From Panonychus citri (Eukaryota > Arthropoda > Arachnida > Trombidiformes > Tetranychidae), in contig NW_026515509.1 of the NCBI RefSeq assembly GCF_014898815.1, forward strand, positions 1,116,001-1,180,000: 64,000 nucleotides of DNA, in the 5' to 3' direction. Below are positions 25,701 through 40,700 of the stretch, piece after piece (the first letter of the stretch is position 1; each line of letters opens with the position of its first letter). Made by a program: the position numbers and the translations under genes. A model generated the notes under the pieces. That model was not told the origin of the DNA. It saw only the letters and a list, made by a program, of their open reading frames with translations, and did not search any database.

Positions 25701-28700
25701 CAGGATTTTGGGTTCAGATTTTCATCATGGAGCAAAGTGATTAACTTGTAAATAGGAATTACATTTATATTATATATATGAACCAGAAGAAGATGAAGAA
25801 AATAATGAATCATGATGATAATGATGATGAGAAGATGATGATGATAAGTGTAAATGTGAGTGTAGATGACAATTGGTATTATTATCATGATACCAGAAGA
25901 AGCAAAAAAGATACCAGGATGATGAAAAAGGATGAGGATGAATTAGAAGATGATAATTTTCTTATATGTATTTATCTAACTAGATTTTGTTGCCTTCTCT
26001 CACTTAACTATTGTAATTGTTGTTGTTGTTGTTGTTGGTGCTTCTGTTATTGGTCAAACCCTTAGTGACCAATACAAATATAATCAAGTTAATTATCTTA
26101 CTGCTTTTCATGATCAAAATTAATTGCTCCCACAAATACTATCTCACCAATAAAACAATTGCTCCTCATATTATTATTATCATTATATGACTACTCAATT
26201 AATCTGAATCTATGATTGTAAAGAGAAGGAGGAAAAAAAGTTCTAATGAAAATTTCCACTGAATTATCATTGAACTTTTTTATTCTCATTTTCTTAACAA
26301 TGATTTACTTGCCAATTTTTCATGGAATTGATTTTCTAGTCTGATTACTGGTGAGAGAGAGAGAGAGAGAGAGAGAAAGTTTATTTTACTTTTTCATCAA
26401 CTTTCATCATGATTAACATTTGATTGTAAAGAAGATGAAGAAAAAATCAACACCATGAATACAGAATCCAATCTCTCTCTCTCCATGAAAGTGTAAATAA
26501 TAACTGATTCAACTCATGGTGAAAGTTTTTTACTGTTTGTATTTGATTATTATCATGATTATTGATTTGCATGAGTTTCCAAAATCTGAATCTTAAATCA
26601 TTGTAAACATCAAGTTCTGAATGCTCAAGAAATTTATTCCTCAATTCTTATCACCATCATGTGAACATGGTGTTGATATTATACATTATTGTTATTATAT
26701 CTCATGATTGTTACTGTTATTATGATGGTGGATTTTTTTTTCTTCTGGTGAAAAAAAATATTCTGTCCATTATTCAGAGCTGAACTTTACAGAATTTTCT
26801 CTTTTTTTCTATTCAATATTATCATTATTATCTTAACATGTTCTTTATTAATAATGAATTGTATGTGTGTGCTTACTTTTCATGATAAATCAACAGACAA
26901 TTGAATGTACACATATATCAAACAATGAATTTCTTGGTGTAAATTGTCAGTCAAAGTAATTCTGTTACCATGAATTCTGAGTCTCTCAACTTTTCTTTTT
27001 CGTAATTGTTGAACTTTTTTCTTTCATCTATTCAGTCTTATTTCAGAACTTTTTTTTTGTTTACTCGACATTCGTTTCTGTTCATTTCGTTTCTTTTAAT
27101 TGTCAACTGTCTCTCTTCATGAAAAAGGTGAAAATATTTCTCATGAAGAGATTTCAGTTGAATCTTATTGAATTAAGAGCAAGAGAATCGAGAATCACAA
27201 CTTTCTCCTAGAATACATTTCGCCCTTTTCTCTTTTAGCTACAAAATGATAATTCCCAATTCCATGATAACTTTCAAGGGAAAATGAAGAGAGAGAAAGA
27301 GAGAGAGAAAACTCTTGATTGATTTTTTCTTTTGTTCTTTTTTTCTTATAAGTTTCATGAGACCTTTGATTTCTTGAGATGATGACGATGCTGATGATTC
27401 AGATGATAAATATTTCATCGATATTTTTGTGTCACATTTTATTCATGGTTAGTTTATTTTTAGAACTTGAACTCAACAGAAAGTACCGTTATCTTTGGAA
27501 AACGTTTCATTAGAAATTTTTTTCTTCTTTTTTTGAGTCGAAAATTTCTAAAGTCAATTTTAACAATATTCTAACTATTGGAACATTTTGAGAAAAAGTT
27601 GATAATGACAGATTTTCAGGAGAAAAGACATAAAGATGACAAAGAGAGAGAGAGAGAGAAGATGATAAGATGGACTCTTATAATGGTCAAGAGGCTCTTC
27701 TTTTGTATAACATTGTATTTGATTGGTCATCAAATCTAAAGTGAAAATGACCTAATGAAAATATGAACCAGTATCGAATGTCCATCAAACCAAGAAATAG
27801 AAAAAAAAAGTTCTAAAAATGAAACGTTCCAAACTCTATCACCCAATGGATATAATGACGTTAATTGACAAACAATTAACAGCCTCACTTGACATTTAAC
27901 AAGATAATCAAGTGAATTATCAACAATTAACATAACGAATTAATGTTTTGTTTACCTTTTTTCCCCCACTAATTAAACTGATAATGTATCTTGATTATTA
28001 TTTAATCATCATCGTGAAAATAATAATAAAGTTACAAAGTTTTCAACTCATGATGATTAAAATTAATATCATGAAATTATCAACCTTTATAATGATCATC
28101 ATGAAACCAGATTAACTAAAACATTTTAATAGCTTAATTTTCATGGCAATTATATGAAAAAAAAGGTAACTAACTTGATCAACCATCGATGATCATATAA
28201 TCATTTTAAAGGTAAATTACTAATGATATAATTAAACTGCCGAAAGTTAATTGTAATCAAGATCCGACCAGAAAAAGAGAGAGATAATTTATTGTCGATT
28301 TGGGGTTAGAACTTTTTTCCTTCGTGTCCACCCCACCTCCACTTCCTCCTTCTCATCATCATCATCATCATCATCTCTTTCTCTCTTCCCATGTAAATAC
28401 ACCATTAAATTCAATAGATAGATGAAGATAATAATTATGCTAATTATGATTAAAAAGAGAAGAAAAAAATTTTATTTTCGTTACCATGGTTACGTTCTGG
28501 ATTTTTGTATTCATATATGAAAACATGAGCTCACATGTATACTCACTTGTACCTTCAGTTACGAGGAAATATTATCAGAAGTAACATCTTCATCAGCATT
28601 GTTATTATAATAATTAACCTGAACTAACAATACATAAACTTGAATAGTAAAAATAATAATCATGATAATAATGATACAATTGACTTCATTAAACTCAGAA

Positions 28701-31700
28701 CTTGTTAGAACTCAATTTCTTGGGATAATAATTTTATCTCCTACTCAACTGAGTCCCATGTAACTCAGTTCAATTTTTTCTACTTTTCATCATAATTTTC
28801 ATCTCTCTCTCTCTCTCTGTTGCTTTGGTGATAATTTAAATAGTTAATGCTAATTATTATCATAAACATGATGTAACTCTTGAATCTTGAAAAACTGTCA
28901 ACTTTAATCATGATCATTATCAAGTCAATGACTTAGGTTTCAGTGTTAATTAGGATGATGATAAGGATGATAAGATTTAACAATGATAATGATAATATTT
29001 TGATAGTAACTGGTGATAATAATGATGATGATGATTGTTGTTGTTGTTACTTTATTTTTATTACCTTGAAAATTACAGTAATTAACTAATTATCTTAGTT
29101 AATTTTTTAGTCTTCCTCTTGAGTCATTTATATGAAATTTAATATAACAGAAAATGTTTCAAGAAAAAAAAAGTGAATGAATTCACTAAATGAACTTTTT
29201 CTCGTTGTTCGATGAAAACACAACTGAAACTTTTTTCTTTTTCCATGAAATTTCATGATGGTCTTTTTTTCCCTGTGTAAAATTCAATTATAAAATGTTA
29301 TCTCTTTGATTTTCTTTTCACCATCAGAATTAAATCTTTGAAATTGAGTTGATAATATCATCATGAACTCTCAACTCTTGCCCGAACCATGATAATGATA
29401 TTGAATCTTTGATTATCTTCATGATGAGTAAACTTTTTAAATTTAAATCTTTCATTTAATTTGATTAGACAATCTTGTGATTGTTGTTTTCTTTTCCATC
29501 ATCATCATCATGGTTTATTTTTCATGGAAAATCTCACAGAATCAACTATCTCTCTCTCTCTCCTAGATTATTTTCACCATTTAGGAAATCAGATTCATCT
29601 CAGATTCTATTCTCAGTTCTCCATGAATTTTTTTTCCTCTTCCATTGTTAATTTACTTTCGCATCACTTTCAACTTATAATCAATTTCAGATTTCCAACT
29701 GAATCTCCTCAGAATCGATATCAAACTGACTAATATCATCTTCCAATTCTATCTTCATTTAATTATCTTTATCTCCATCACCATCATCATCATCAGTCTC
29801 ATTCCACCTTCTCATCTTATTAAATTTCCTCATGATCCTCAGCATCCTTAATATATAAATCAGCTGATCTATTGATTGAAACTCTCAACCAAAGTAAATT
29901 TATCTCCGAAAAAAAACCAAAACCAATATTAATCACTCGCTAATCTAATTGACCTGGAAAAGATTAAAATTGACATGTTATAATTATCATACCTTTTTTT
30001 TCATGATTTAGTTAATTTAAAAATGTTTAATTATCATGCTAATTATTAATTCAAATCCAGTTCACCCTCTAAAATATGAACACTTGTTTGATTATAATCA
30101 TTTATTATCAATATCAATTTTTGTTCCCTTCATGATTCTTGTTTTATAATATTAATACAATTCAACCTGAGTGGTTATACACCCTGAGGGCATGAAAACA
30201 AAAGCTCAAAGATTTACCTGTGCAACTTATTAACTATCATACTAATAGTAAGAATTGTATTAACACAATCAATAATAATGATATTTAATAAAACAACAGC
30301 AATTTAAATTGTAACTAGTAAATTTTGTTTCCAGTCTGATTGTTGCAACAATTTCAATTAATTGAAACTGTTTATTTGTTCAAATGATAATTGATCACAG
30401 TGATTTAGCTTGTCAATTGTGATTAACAATCAATTAATTAGGAAAAAAAAGAATCAATTTTCGTAAAACTATTGAAAGTTTTTCATTTTTATTATTTGAT
30501 TATAATTAAGGTAATTAAATGATAATCATCCGTTTACCTTAATCACCTTATAATAATTTTACAATTTAAGTTTTTATGATTTACCAAATTACCTCAAGAT
30601 TGATAATGTTTGTCTCGCAATAAGATGACGATTGTAATGAAGATGATGTTTGTTTACTAAAAGGAGAGAGATAAAAGTTAAATGATGAGGATGAGGAAGA
30701 TAAAACGATGATGATGATGATGAAGAAAAAAAATAAAGGTTAGGTTTTGATGGGAAATAAAAGGTAACAATTCACTCACCGATTCGTCGTGCAAATGAAA
30801 ACGTAAACATTTACAATCTCTGTTAGTTTTATTCATCATGGGCTAGGTTATCATCATTATCATCCTCTCTCTCTCTCTCTCTCTCTCACTCGTCTCCCTC
30901 TTCTAGCTCACCTCATCTCCCTTATATATTTTACATCCACCACCACGGACTTAGGGGACCAACGAAATTAGTATTTACATTGAACATGAGCTAATACAAT
31001 AAACCCAATTCCAATCAACAGGATCTTAAGGTTATTTATTTTTTTATCATCTCTTTCAAATTGTTATCATTTATTTAAAGATTATCATCAAGATTTAACC
31101 GTAATTATCATTAGTTGGTAGAAGAAAAATTAATCAGCTGATTGATATAAATGTGATGCAATTGATAATAAATAGAAATACAATATTCTCATTGAAATCA
31201 TTATCAAGCAACATTAAACAATGATCAATATCTAATACCTTTCTCAAATGATAACAATTAAACATCAACAATCAATGATGATAATAAATAAAAATCAATT
31301 TCTCCTAAACCTCATCTATTGTGTTGTTAGTGGAAGTAAATTTTTTCTTCATCAACATTATCATCATTGATGATGATGATCATCTCTCTCTCTCTCTCTC
31401 TCTCTCATTTTTACCACTTCTTTCATTCTTAATTGGCAGGCAACAATTTAACAATTGATTGACTGTTTAATTCGTGATTTATGATCGTCTCTCTCTCTCT
31501 CTCTATTTTCTTCCTCTTTCTGTGGAAAACAATCAATCTACTCAATTCTGTTTGTATATTAAATTGTTTTGATTTTAGCATCAATCTTTTATCCTCCAAT
31601 ATGTTCATCATCATTATCTATCTTCTTCCTCATCTTTATCATTAACGTACATTTGATAAGCTTGAAGGTTTCATTGGCACGTTGAATACCTTGTGGTGTA

Positions 31701-33658
31701 TTTTTGTTTTGTTTTGTTTTGTTTTTTTCAACCTTAAACACCATTGCGTAGATGCATTTGCAAAGGTATTGCAATTGTGTGGCAATTTTGTTTGCAACCA
31801 ACAACAAACGGTGAAGCAAAAAAAAAATTTTTACACTGCAAATGATTAGACTCATATTTTTGCATTTTCTTTGCTCATTTTCAGGGTAAATTAAAATGAA
31901 TTGACTTGCATGGTGCATGTCGATGTACTATTATTACAATATAACAGTGATGAGGATGAAAGATGATGATGATGATAAACTTTGCTCATATTGTTTGTTT
32001 GTATTATCACCACGAGTGAGAGCCAAAGCCAGATGAAACATCATCTTTGCATCTTCATCTTCATCTTCATCTTGATCGTTCATCATAATCAAACACAATT
32101 GGAAAACCTTTGCAATGGTTTCAGATGATAATGATGATAGAGGGATGAAGATTTAGAGAGAGAGAAAGAGGAAAATAACAGATTCACTATTAAATTATTT
32201 GATCATGATGATGAAGTTTTATCTTCATGTTTTGTTCTGATGATGATGATGATGATTTTGTGATATTATTGCAAACCATTTTGATACCATTATGGGAAAC
32301 ATGCACGCACATACATTACATATGCTTACATGATGATGATGATTATTGTACAGCAAATGCAATATAATAATAATAGTATCTTGTTAATCATTAATCCGTG
32401 TATTTTTATATCAATGTTATTAATCCTGATTACTTATCACTTTTAAATTGATTAAGTTGATTTGTAAGGGAATCATGAAAATGTTTCCTTATTTTATTTT
32501 TATTCATCTTTTTTTTTCACCTCATTTTGTATTCACCTTTTGCTTCTGGTTGTAATTATTTGTATTTGTATCAATGGGAAAACTTTTCACCAATGATGAT
32601 GTTGCATTAACGTTAATCATCACGCAATCAACAACAACAATTAACATGACAAGGTGAAAGTGATAATTTCAGTTGATTATTACTGTTAATTTAGTTTATC
32701 TGTTTTAATATGTACCAATTGTGATTTATGATTTAGGATTAACTGTTGACCATTGTTGGGTTATGAATTAATCTATTGGTTAATCATTATGAAGATTAAT
32801 TGATTTTTCCTCTTGTTTTTAATTGTATTGACCTTTTAATGGTGATAGACAATAATCAAAGTCCTTTGTATTTGAAAATTAATCAACAATTAAACTCTCA
32901 TGAGATGAACAATTTATTATTATTACTTTACTATTGAAAGAGTTGTTGTTGTTGTGCTTTTTTCCGTTCATTTGATTGACCTTTAAAAACAATTAAACCA
33001 ACACAATCTAATCATTAGACTGATTAAATTGATACCAATCGGAAATAATTAGCTATTTATATATCCAATTTTGTCTGTCAATTAACAACAATCAAGTTAA
33101 TGGTCAATTACAATTAGTAGATTGTTGTTATTTTGGTAAACAATCATCAAACACTTGATCAAAGTTTCATACAATTAATAAAACACAAAACAATTGAACA
33201 ATAAAACTACAATTTACTATCAATCAGACTTGTATTAAGATTTTAATTGATTAATTGAGTTAATCATCACCAAGCAATTAATAGAAGTGATAAATTATTA
33301 TTGAAATTTTTGATTCTCCCATCAGAAAACCAATGAATGTTTATATTATACAATTATTTTCAATGGTAATCAGTTAATTGTTGGAAACCCACAAGATTTT
33401 AAGTGAACACAAATTGACCTTTCAAATAGCCTAAGGGATAATGGACACAATGTCCAATGTGATTATTATAAAATTGAAGTATAATAATTTAGTATCAAGG
33501 ATTAGCTATCCCCTGAATTGTATTAGGTAATATTTTAAGATGGAAGCTAATTAAATCCTCTTAATTTAAAGATTATCATTAACAGGTAATTTCTGTACCT
33601 TGATTAAAATGATTAACTTTAAGGTGAAACTTGATTATGAACTTTTCTTGGTGTAATT

Positions 33659-33720
<62 letters not shown>

Positions 33721-36700
33721 GTTTTTATCAACCTTCAATTCATTTACCTGAGTAAATCATGATTGTAGTTACTACTTCACTTACCACTCATCACTAGAAA
33801 ACTGGTTACTTCATCTTCATCCTCATCCTCATCTTCATCATCATTGTTTTTGTATTTTCATTCTGGTTTCATGATTATCATTGCATTAACAGTCTGTTGG
33901 ATGATTTTAATCATAATTTGATTTGATTGCAATGAATTTTTACAATAATTAAACCATGAAAAATAAGAGGTAAACTTTTTCTTATTTCAATGTTTGTAAA
34001 ATCAAATTAAAACGGACGAGAAACTTTCCTATTACAACAATTAGTAAATTACTTGTAATAAATTACCTTAACTCTATCTCTTATCTGAATGTACATAATA
34101 TATATTTGTTAAGAGAAAACTGTTGAAAGAATCAGCTGATTTTCAACTGATTATTTCAACTAATCAATTTAACTTATCTCACACCTTAATCAACATTCAA
34201 TCAGATAAATTACTTTGATTTCAATCAATCATATATAAGAGTAAGTTAAAGTTTCTTATCATCTCATCACCGAAATGATTAAGTGTGAAATTTAAATTGT
34301 CATAAATTGAAAAATGATGAAGCTAAAGTAAAAGTAAAAGTCAAAGTAATTATATCAAACTATTCAATTAACATGAAAATTGAAATGTTATCACAATTAA
34401 GGAATCAGAAAGAAGTCAAAAAAAACAAATTAACTTTACCTGAATGAAAAAAAAAGTGATAATCATTTTTCATGTGTCATGCAACAATCAACTTACAACT
34501 GATGATAATTAATATTCAACTGACTATCATAGCTCAAAACAATTCATCAATTATCATCATCATCATCATCATGGTGATATTATTACTTATCTACCTGTGA
34601 ATCTGAGCTTATCTTGAAACCTTAAGGCAAATTGAACATATAAATGTACATATTTAACCTGTGCGGAAAAATTATGGTACATTTTATTGAATTAAGATTT
34701 CTGACGGAATTTTCAACTTTTTACCATGAAAATAACACCATTCTGTAGGAAAAAATCTCATCTATCGATTAAGCTTAACAAAAATCTTTTTCGAGCTAGT
34801 TATGACATTAGAAATTTGATTAATTAGTCAAAACTTCGAAAGCCTTAACATAAAACCGGTTTCGAATAGTTCAGAATCATTTCTGATTAATCATAATGAC
34901 CTCATGCATAGGTGACACTTTAACAGATGACAACTTTTATCTATTGATATCTACATCTTTCCGGTTTATCATTAAAAGTTATGATAATTAGAAAATTGAA
35001 TTTAAAACTCAACAATCAGTAGTGAATTAATCAAATTTCTAATGTCATAACTAGCTCGAAAAGATTTCTGTCAATCACAGATGAAAATTTTTTCCTACAG
35101 AATGGTGTTATCATGGTAATTGAAAAATTCAATCAATTCAATAAAATGTACCATAATGACATTACTTGATAAAGTTTCAATTCACTGAACAACATCATTA
35201 ACAATAACATGATCATGAATAACACTGAACAATCAAATTTAATCAGAACTTTGAACAAAACAAAAAAGGTTCAGGTCAATGGCAGTCAAAGGTTACAAAT
35301 GATTTTGGTAATTAAATGATTTGCAATTACAGTTGATCATTAAAATAACTTTTCCTTGTTACTAATGAATATCAATAATTAATATTTAATTATCAATTGG
35401 GTGAAAATACATTTCCATTAGATTACCTTGAGGGCTTATTGGTGATGATGATAATTAATTTAATCACAATTAAAAAAACTAACGTCTTGTCAATTGTTTC
35501 ATTTGGTGTTTTTCAATTTGCAAGGGAACAAACTTTTGATTTGATTTTAATTGTTTTTCTTATTGATGATTTTTGCTTAATTGTTGTTGTATCAATTTCC
35601 TTGATAATTTACAATTAAGGAAAACTTTTCTTGATTGTTACCTTTTTTTTTAAAATGATGATAATGATAATAGTTAATTGTTTTAACTTATAAATCTGTT
35701 GGTGGTGATGATGGTTAATAACAATTGATAGAAGGTGAATCAAAATGATTTAAATGATTCCAACAATTAACTAGTTTCCACACCAAATTATCATCATGAT
35801 GAAAATAATAATTATAGTTGATTATTATTACGATGACAGGGAAATAATAATCATGATGATTATGTTGATTGTTAGATGATAATCAACAATTTACATTGAT
35901 TATAAATGGTTAATGTTTAATTATCATTCCAATTATTTTCTAACCATCTCCTTTGTTTCCCTTTTATTTTAATCACATCAACCAAATTGTAGTTGATTGT
36001 TGATGATTAATAAACATTTAACTGCAATCAAAATACATTAATAGTTAATTGTTTAACTGGACAACGATAGTAAATGATTAATTTCATTTTTCTCATAACA
36101 ATAATAATCCAAAAATGATTAATACTATTTAGTTTTTTTTTGCTCAATCAAAGTGATAAATTGTTCAATCTTTTGTGTATTAATTGTCAATGGTCATCTA
36201 TTGGTCAAGCTAAGAGGTAAATCAAGATATCATGATAATGATGATGATGATCAAGTTATTTTATTTTTCTTATAATAATTCAAATATTGGTCAGTTTGTT
36301 AGTTGTGTTGACCAACAGAAAAGGTAAAGTTTGAAAAATTGTTTTTCAAAACCCCTCAAGGGTTTGGTCAGTTTATCAACTTATCTCATCCTCCTTCAGG
36401 TAAATTGTTAATTGTTTATTACTATTGTTAAACAGTGTTACCTTTACAGTGATTATCTGTAACTTTTTTTTTACATTCATAACTTTTAGCTAGCCAATGG
36501 TCAAGGGCTACTACTGATCACGATTACAAAACCATAATTTGTTACTTCATCATCATGATTATCATTTTCATCTTTACAAAATATTAACAACAGTAAAGTA
36601 ATAGATTAGCAAACCCACTGACCATTGAAAATAATAGTTGATATAATTTGAAAAATGTAAATTAACTTAAACAGGTAATTTTTCATTTCCAATGTAAAGA

Positions 36701-37697
36701 TTATCATCATCTCATCCTTATCCTCATCTTCACGCAACTGTGTTAATCCCTATGTGATAACCTTGATAATCAACTGTTAACATGATTGGTAAATATTGTT
36801 GATCATTGTTGATGATAAAATGATAGTTACCATTGGAGGTTGATAATTAGTATTATGTTTAATTTGTTTCCATGCAAATTGAACTTATATCAATTTACCT
36901 GTGTGAGGATTTACATTAATCCCTTTTTGATAATCCACAGGTAAACAACAACAATGTCGATGAAAACTATTCAAAGAATGTTTTTATCGGTCAATTTTCT
37001 GCAACAAAATTGACCAAAACATCAACACCAATGTAGAAATGTTTGCCCTTTGTAAAGAGAACCAGTTTTCTTGCTTCTGTATTTACCTTTATATTATTTT
37101 TCTTACCTTTTGTTACCTTTTGTTACCTTTGAGGTGATTTTTGTGTGTGTGTGAGAGAGAGAGAGAGAGATTCTACTTTTTCTTGCTATTTATGTGATTC
37201 TCATCGTTTCCTTTTCCGGGTTTGAATTTTTGTTCATCAATAAATTCATTTGTTCATTTCTTTTAAAAACAAATGTAAAGATTTCCATTGATCATCATCA
37301 AAATATCGATACTCAATTTAACATAATGATCGCGATTATCACTTAAGCCAATTTATTATTAAACATAAAATCTCATGTACTCATAATGAATAAGATATGA
37401 ACTATTAGATCTTTGCATGAATATCTTCATGGTGTTTATGATACAAGTTCTTACCACTTCCACCACAACTAAACTCTCTCTCTCTCTCTCTCTCTCTATC
37501 ATGTGTCTTTTCATCTGTGGGTATTCAAGGTAAAAATATAACAAAAATTCACGGTTAATATGATTGTTTATCCATGTGAATATTTTTTTTCACTCTTCAT
37601 CTCATTCAATTTATATTTTACACTCTACATGCTATTACATTGTTATACCATGATGATAGTAATCATCATTTGCCTTTGACATCGATGTTTATTTTAT

Positions 37698-37740
<43 letters not shown>

Positions 37741-40700
37741 CTGATGAGAGAAAGTAAATATTAAATCTTATGTACTTTTTGTTTGGGTTACATTTTCCCT
37801 TTTTCCATCAGCATCTCCTGCATCCTCTCCTCATCTCTTGTTATCATGAAATTCATCGCATTTAATGAAAAAAAACACGTGATTCTCATGTAATCCATTT
37901 AAATGATAATAAGTTGATATATTTACACTAGAATTTATTTTGATCATTTTATATTGTCCATCACCCACTCGATGATAACATTGTAATCAACCAATTGATC
38001 AACATAAAAATCATTTGCAAAGGTAAACAAATTAACTTGATTGTTATTTTTGTCATTTCCATTGTCAACATAATGAGCCTCAAGGGATAATAATGAAAAA
38101 TACTTGAATGGTCAATATTATTTTTTCATTTAAACCATTTGGTCAATCATAATAATAATGTCATTTTTATTACATATTGAAAATGATAATAATTACCTTT
38201 CTCTCTCCCTCTCTCACTCTCACATCTTCCAAGTAAATAATAAGCCTTTACGATGAAAATGATGATAAAGATGATTGGTCATATTAGGTCAGTTGTGTGA
38301 CTATTTAATATAATATCAAGTGTCCACTTCTAGAAGCTTGACCAAAGTCTAGACTCTTAATATTTGATTTTCATAGTATTTTGTCATCCTCATCATCTCT
38401 CCTCTATCAAGTCAATATTACTAACATATTATCTCACTCTCTCTCTCTCACTCTCTCTCTCACTCTCTCTCTCTCACTCTCTCTCTCTCACTCTCTCTCT
38501 CTCTTACCCTCCACCCAAATACATGTTCATATGATGATGACCCTCCTCTTCATCCTCATCCTTATTTTCACGCTTAGTTACCTAATTTTTACGCTGTTGA
38601 CCATCAAAGTGATGCTAAAGTAATAATCTTGATAATCACTGAGAATAAGTTTTTTTTTTGTTTATTCATTTACTATCATCATCGTAACAGATACAAAACT
38701 TATCATCATCATCATCACCTTATCCACTCACTTATCATCACACCCATAATTATCATCATCCAAATGTCCAAGATTAACAGGAAAATATGTTACAATCAAC
38801 TCGATAACTTGATTAACCATAACTAATGATTCAAACAGTTACCAACAATCAATTTTAATTTAGTGAATAGGCAAAGTTTCAATTAAAGAATCGAGGAAGA
38901 AAAAAAAATGATTACAAAAATGTAATAAACTGACCACAAATGTTACTATTTGTTTAGATATACAAATGGTCAGTTAATAGTTGACCATTCGAAGTATAAA
39001 TAAAAAATCTAATATATGATATAATGTATATTTGATGCTTCGTGATGATATTAATGTTTCATGGTAACATATGATTAACTGTATCAAACTGTTCCTGAGT
39101 GGTCATGATGATTATGATGATGATAATTCATGTGAATATGAATCAAAAGCAGAGCATCAGAAAAAAGGTATCATCATAAATACACAAAAAAAAAAAGAGA
39201 GAGAGAGAGAGTAAAAATACTGACCATAAGTTGATTACAATTATGATTGTTATTAAATTGAGTTGATACCTGACCCAAGAAGAGGTTAATTGTAAGACTA
39301 AAGGTTAACTTGTACTACTTAACAATTAATCAGTTTTGTAGATTAAGTATCAATATGATGATGATGATGATGATGATCACATTGAGCTTATTTTTTTGTT
39401 ACGAAAAACAAAATGATTTAATAGATTATCATGATATTAGATTAACAATCATTATCTATCATTGTTAATCAACCTAAATGGATTTTTTTTGTCGGTTTGA
39501 TTGTTGTTGATTAATCTTTGAAAATGTTTAATATCTTGAGACAAGAAAAATGTTTCCTTCCATAAGAATCAAGGTAAAAACTGATTCACCTTGTTGGTTT
39601 CATGTTGATGAGATTTGCGTGCTCAGGATAATCTTTTTGTTACCTGGATGAATGTTGGATATTAGTAACATTGAAAGAATATCATATAATTTTACTTTTT
39701 CTCTTTTCGAATATGAATTTTTACTTTTTCTTCCTTCCAATCTTGAGATATAATTCTGCTCTCTCTCTCTCTCTTTATGGGTATTTGTTGTTATTTATTC
39801 GAGAAGAATGTCAGTTGCCATTTGGAATTCATGATTCATTTTTGATTCATCTTTTTCTCTACATTCACATGATGCTCAGAATTTTGCATATAATATGTCA
39901 CCATGGTGAATACTGTTGGTAGTGGATTCTCACGCGTTGTGGTTTTACCAATTTCCCTTTTTTACAAACATTGAAAAATTCATATTCTGATATCACATTT
40001 TTCTCAGTGACTTGGAATTTTTTTCTTCATTTCATTGATATATTATCAGAATATGATGTTGATTTTTCTTTCATGAGGAATAAACATCAACCCTCGACCT
40101 ATTACCTTATACATCCTTCTCTCTCTCTCTCTTTCTCCATCTTTTTGGATGGAGAAAAAAAAGAAAAAATCTCATGTAAGACAAGAAAGTCATGAGATGA
40201 ATTCTCAATTCATTGGATGAGAACTGAATATGATATATAAAATAATATATGTCATCGAGAAAATTTTGTTTTCCATTGAAATAGACAAAAAAAAATTTCG
40301 AGTTGATTGAAATTGATTCAAGGTTAATACTTATCATGATAATTATCACAATTATATTATATCAATAAAAAAAGCAGTTCCAAGTATATTATCGTTGCTA
40401 TTTCTGTTTATTGTTAACTAATGTCATAAGCAAACAATCAGCTGATTAAACAAACAAATTAAAATTATGTTTATTGTTAAACAATTGATTGTTATTCAGT
40501 TAATTGTAAGCATTTTGTTTACTTGGCAATTTAATAGAATCCCCTTATAATTACAATGATTACAATCACAAGCTCCGAATCCTTGATTATTGTTATTATA
40601 TAAAAAGGTAATTAAGTTATTATTAAGTTGATATCAACATACATGATCAAAGTGATGCAGTGATGATTATGAGGATGAGGATGCTAATGATGATGACGAT

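Larger units (their letters stand above)
34675..35153. mobile_element. Foldback MITE-like element with long imperfect inverted arms
   Basis: The left arm (34675-34825) and right arm (35025-35153) are reverse complements with small gaps. Shared blocks include TGGTACATTTTATTGAATT at the tips, ACACCATTCTGTAGGAAAAA in the middle, and CGAGCTAGTTATGACATTAG next to the loop. The innermost shared block ends in GAAATTTGATTAATT. TA borders both ends (34673-34674 and 35154-35155). The ~199-base loop carries no open frame. The structure could form a long hairpin when transcribed in the intron. No similarity to the 910-bp element tips is seen, so it is a different family. Confidence 0.78.

Noticed and set aside
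25778..26065. 95-codon plus-strand frame rich in Asp, Lys and Met, ending with a Cys run
   Set aside because: Produced by GATGAT/ATG and TGT triplet repeats; no homology-like pattern.
31589..31918. 109-codon open frame on the minus strand in the giant intron
   Set aside because: No recognisable domain. It overlaps a TTTTG repeat (Lys/Asn/Thr run) and its composition follows local DNA words. No start context or neighbouring exon supports it.
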